A stretch of DNA of 23,248 nt from JBGOUV01 sp041477815 (lineage in GTDB: Bacteria; Acidobacteriota; Terriglobia; Bryobacterales; JACQDG01), in NCBI GenBank assembly GCA_041477815.1, contig JBGOUV010000054.1, positions 1 to 23,248 of the forward strand, read 5' to 3'. This document shows positions 22,211 to 23,248 of the stretch, in pieces. Both the position numbers and the translations under genes were made by a program. Numbering within the stretch: position 1 is the stretch's first letter; each line of letters starts with the position of its first letter. The notes beneath the pieces were generated by a model that worked only from the letters and a program-made list of their open reading frames with translations, was not told the origin of the DNA and did not search any database.

Positions 22211-23248
22211 TTAGTTTCCGGCGCTTGCAAGCCGCAAGGACTCTTGGGCGATTTGGTAATGGGGGGACTGGGTACCGTTGGTTTCGGCGCGCACCTTTTC
22301 CGCGACGTAGCGAAACATCTCGGCCACCGTGACTACTCGATCGCGGTTCCAGTCGGCCTTGCCATCCAGCGCCTCCACCATCCAGCGAGTGAATATTCCC
22401 TGGCTTCCCCGCTCGCGGGAGATTTCGTTGACGCCGCCCGAAACGAGCACAGCGCGGCCCTTCTCCTTGGAGAACAACTGGAGCAAGTAGGCGTTGACCA
22501 GGTTACCCCCGGCAAACGCCCACTCGCTCCCCAAAGACCGGCCCACATCAAACACCAGGACCACGTTGCGCGAGCGCACGTTGTCACCAAGCAGTTCATC
22601 CAACTCCCTAAACGAGAGGGCAGTTTCCGACAACTGCCGGATCTGCGTGTCGTAGGCGGCGAGGTAAATCTTGTCCGGCGATCCGGGATCGTGCAGCCCG
22701 TGGCCGGCCAGATAAACAAACAACAGGTCGTCGGGCTTGGCCTTGGCGACAAAGTTGCGGAAAGCGTTGCGGATCTGGGCACACGCGGCTCGGTCGTCAC
22801 GCAACACCAGCACCTGTTGGGCGGCGAAGCCAGCCTTAGAGGTCAGCATCTCGGCGACGGTCTGAGCATCGGCCGAGGCGGTTGGCAGGTCGGGCGGGCC
22901 GCCCGGTCGCGCGCCATAGCGGGAAACGCCGATCACGACCGCGTACCGGTCCCCGGAAAACTTCAGGGGCGCGCCAGAGCCCGTAACCATCACAGGCACT
23001 GTCACCCGCGTGCGGTTGCCTTTCTGGTCCCAGGCCTCCACCGCGATCTGCTGATCCTTGGGAGAGACGCTGATCTCCTGTTCGAACTCCACCTCCGCCC
23101 TGCCGGGGGGAAACGGCCAAGCCGAGCTGTTGATGCTGAGCCGAGCGACCGGGTGAACGCCGCCGATCCTCCCTTTTATCCGGATCCGGCGGGGCTTCTC
23201 GCCGGGCTGGAACACGAGCGGAAACTCCGGCTCGGCCAGCAGCACGTC
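22211..23248 (-). CDS. Caspase-like (C14) protein without catalytic Cys (5' partial)
   Basis: At least 345 residues; the frame runs off the window, so the GTG at 23245 is probably internal. Counting from there: an Ig-like beta domain (about 1-108), then a caspase/metacaspase fold (about 110-300): RYAVVIGVSRYG, DLPTASADAQTVAEMLTSKA, DDLLFVYLAGHGLHD with catalytic His182 intact, and VVLVFDVGRSLGS where active members read DACHSG. Gly235 stands in the Cys place, so peptidase activity is not expected. ADWNRDRVVTVAEMFRYV resembles the late calcium-loop-like segment of bacterial caspases. Caspase-like proteins of this kind often sit with signalling or defence genes; the partners lie upstream, outside the window. 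It converges on the S9 peptidase gene. Confidence 0.85.
   Translation of the reverse strand, partial: DVLLAEPEFPLVFQPGEKPRRIRIKGRIGGVHPVARLSINSSAWPFPPGRAEVEFEQEISVSPKDQQIAVEAWDQKGNRTRVTVPVMVTGSGAPLKFSGDRYAVVIGVSRYGARPGGPPDLPTASADAQTVAEMLTSKAGFAAQQVLVLRDDRAACAQIRNAFRNFVAKAKPDDLLFVYLAGHGLHDPGSPDKIYLAAYDTQIRQLSETALSFRELDELLGDNVRSRNVVLVFDVGRSLGSEWAFAGGNLVNAYLLQLFSKEKGRAVLVSGGVNEISRERGSQGIFTRWMVEALDGKADWNRDRVVTVAEMFRYVAEKVRAETNGTQSPHYQIAQESLRLASAGN

Overview
The window looks like a piece of an Acidobacteriota chromosome, most likely from the Solibacter/Bryobacterales group. The best lineage clue is the protein at 8155-9039, whose C-terminal two thirds match the Solibacter C-terminal domain (TIGR03437 type). 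High GC, an Oar-like TonB receptor, a PASTA-less Ser/Thr kinase fused to a TolB-like propeller, and many small exported proteins of unknown function agree with this. The placement is from family recognition, not from a database search.

Layout. 1-2576: the 3' part of an outer-membrane TonB-dependent receptor (+). 2768-2844: tRNA-Arg(TCG) followed by a hairpin. 2933-3460: a DUF4337-like membrane protein (-). 3461-5504 holds one intact gene, an exported acetamidase/formamidase (-), flanked by two decayed genes: a Ser/Thr kinase remnant and a frameshifted sigma-54 activator. 5505-8072: kinase-propeller receptor (-). 8112-8135: a tRNA 3'-end-like scar. 8155-13286: a two-gene unit (-) made of a 1.4-kaa YD/RHS-repeat secreted protein and, 2 nt downstream, a small protein that joins two YD repeats to the Solibacter C-terminal domain. 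13470-14750: three small exported or membrane proteins. 14914-15262: a broken UPF0175/PIN toxin-antitoxin pair (-). 15308-17503: a PHP-like exported protein (-). 17628-18041: an HXXEE-like membrane protein (-). 18087-19004: a PilZ-DnaJ-winged-helix fusion (-). 19226-22101: a translationally coupled pair (+), a Tat-exported sugar isomerase-like protein and an S9 prolyl oligopeptidase. 22211-23248: a caspase-like protein (-), running off the window, whose catalytic Cys is replaced.

The genes do not form one pathway. The common theme is the cell envelope and nutrient scavenging (receptor, peptidase, amidase, exported isomerase) plus signalling (kinase, PilZ-DnaJ, pseudo-caspase). Several decayed genes lie between the intact ones. 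Six genes carry a TAnnnT hexamer 6-7 nt before the ATG, which suggests leaderless transcripts. The most unusual items are the PilZ-J-winged-helix protein with a palindrome at its promoter, the RHS protein with an unrecognised C-terminal tip and its YD/Solibacter-domain partner, and the Cys-less caspase homologue.
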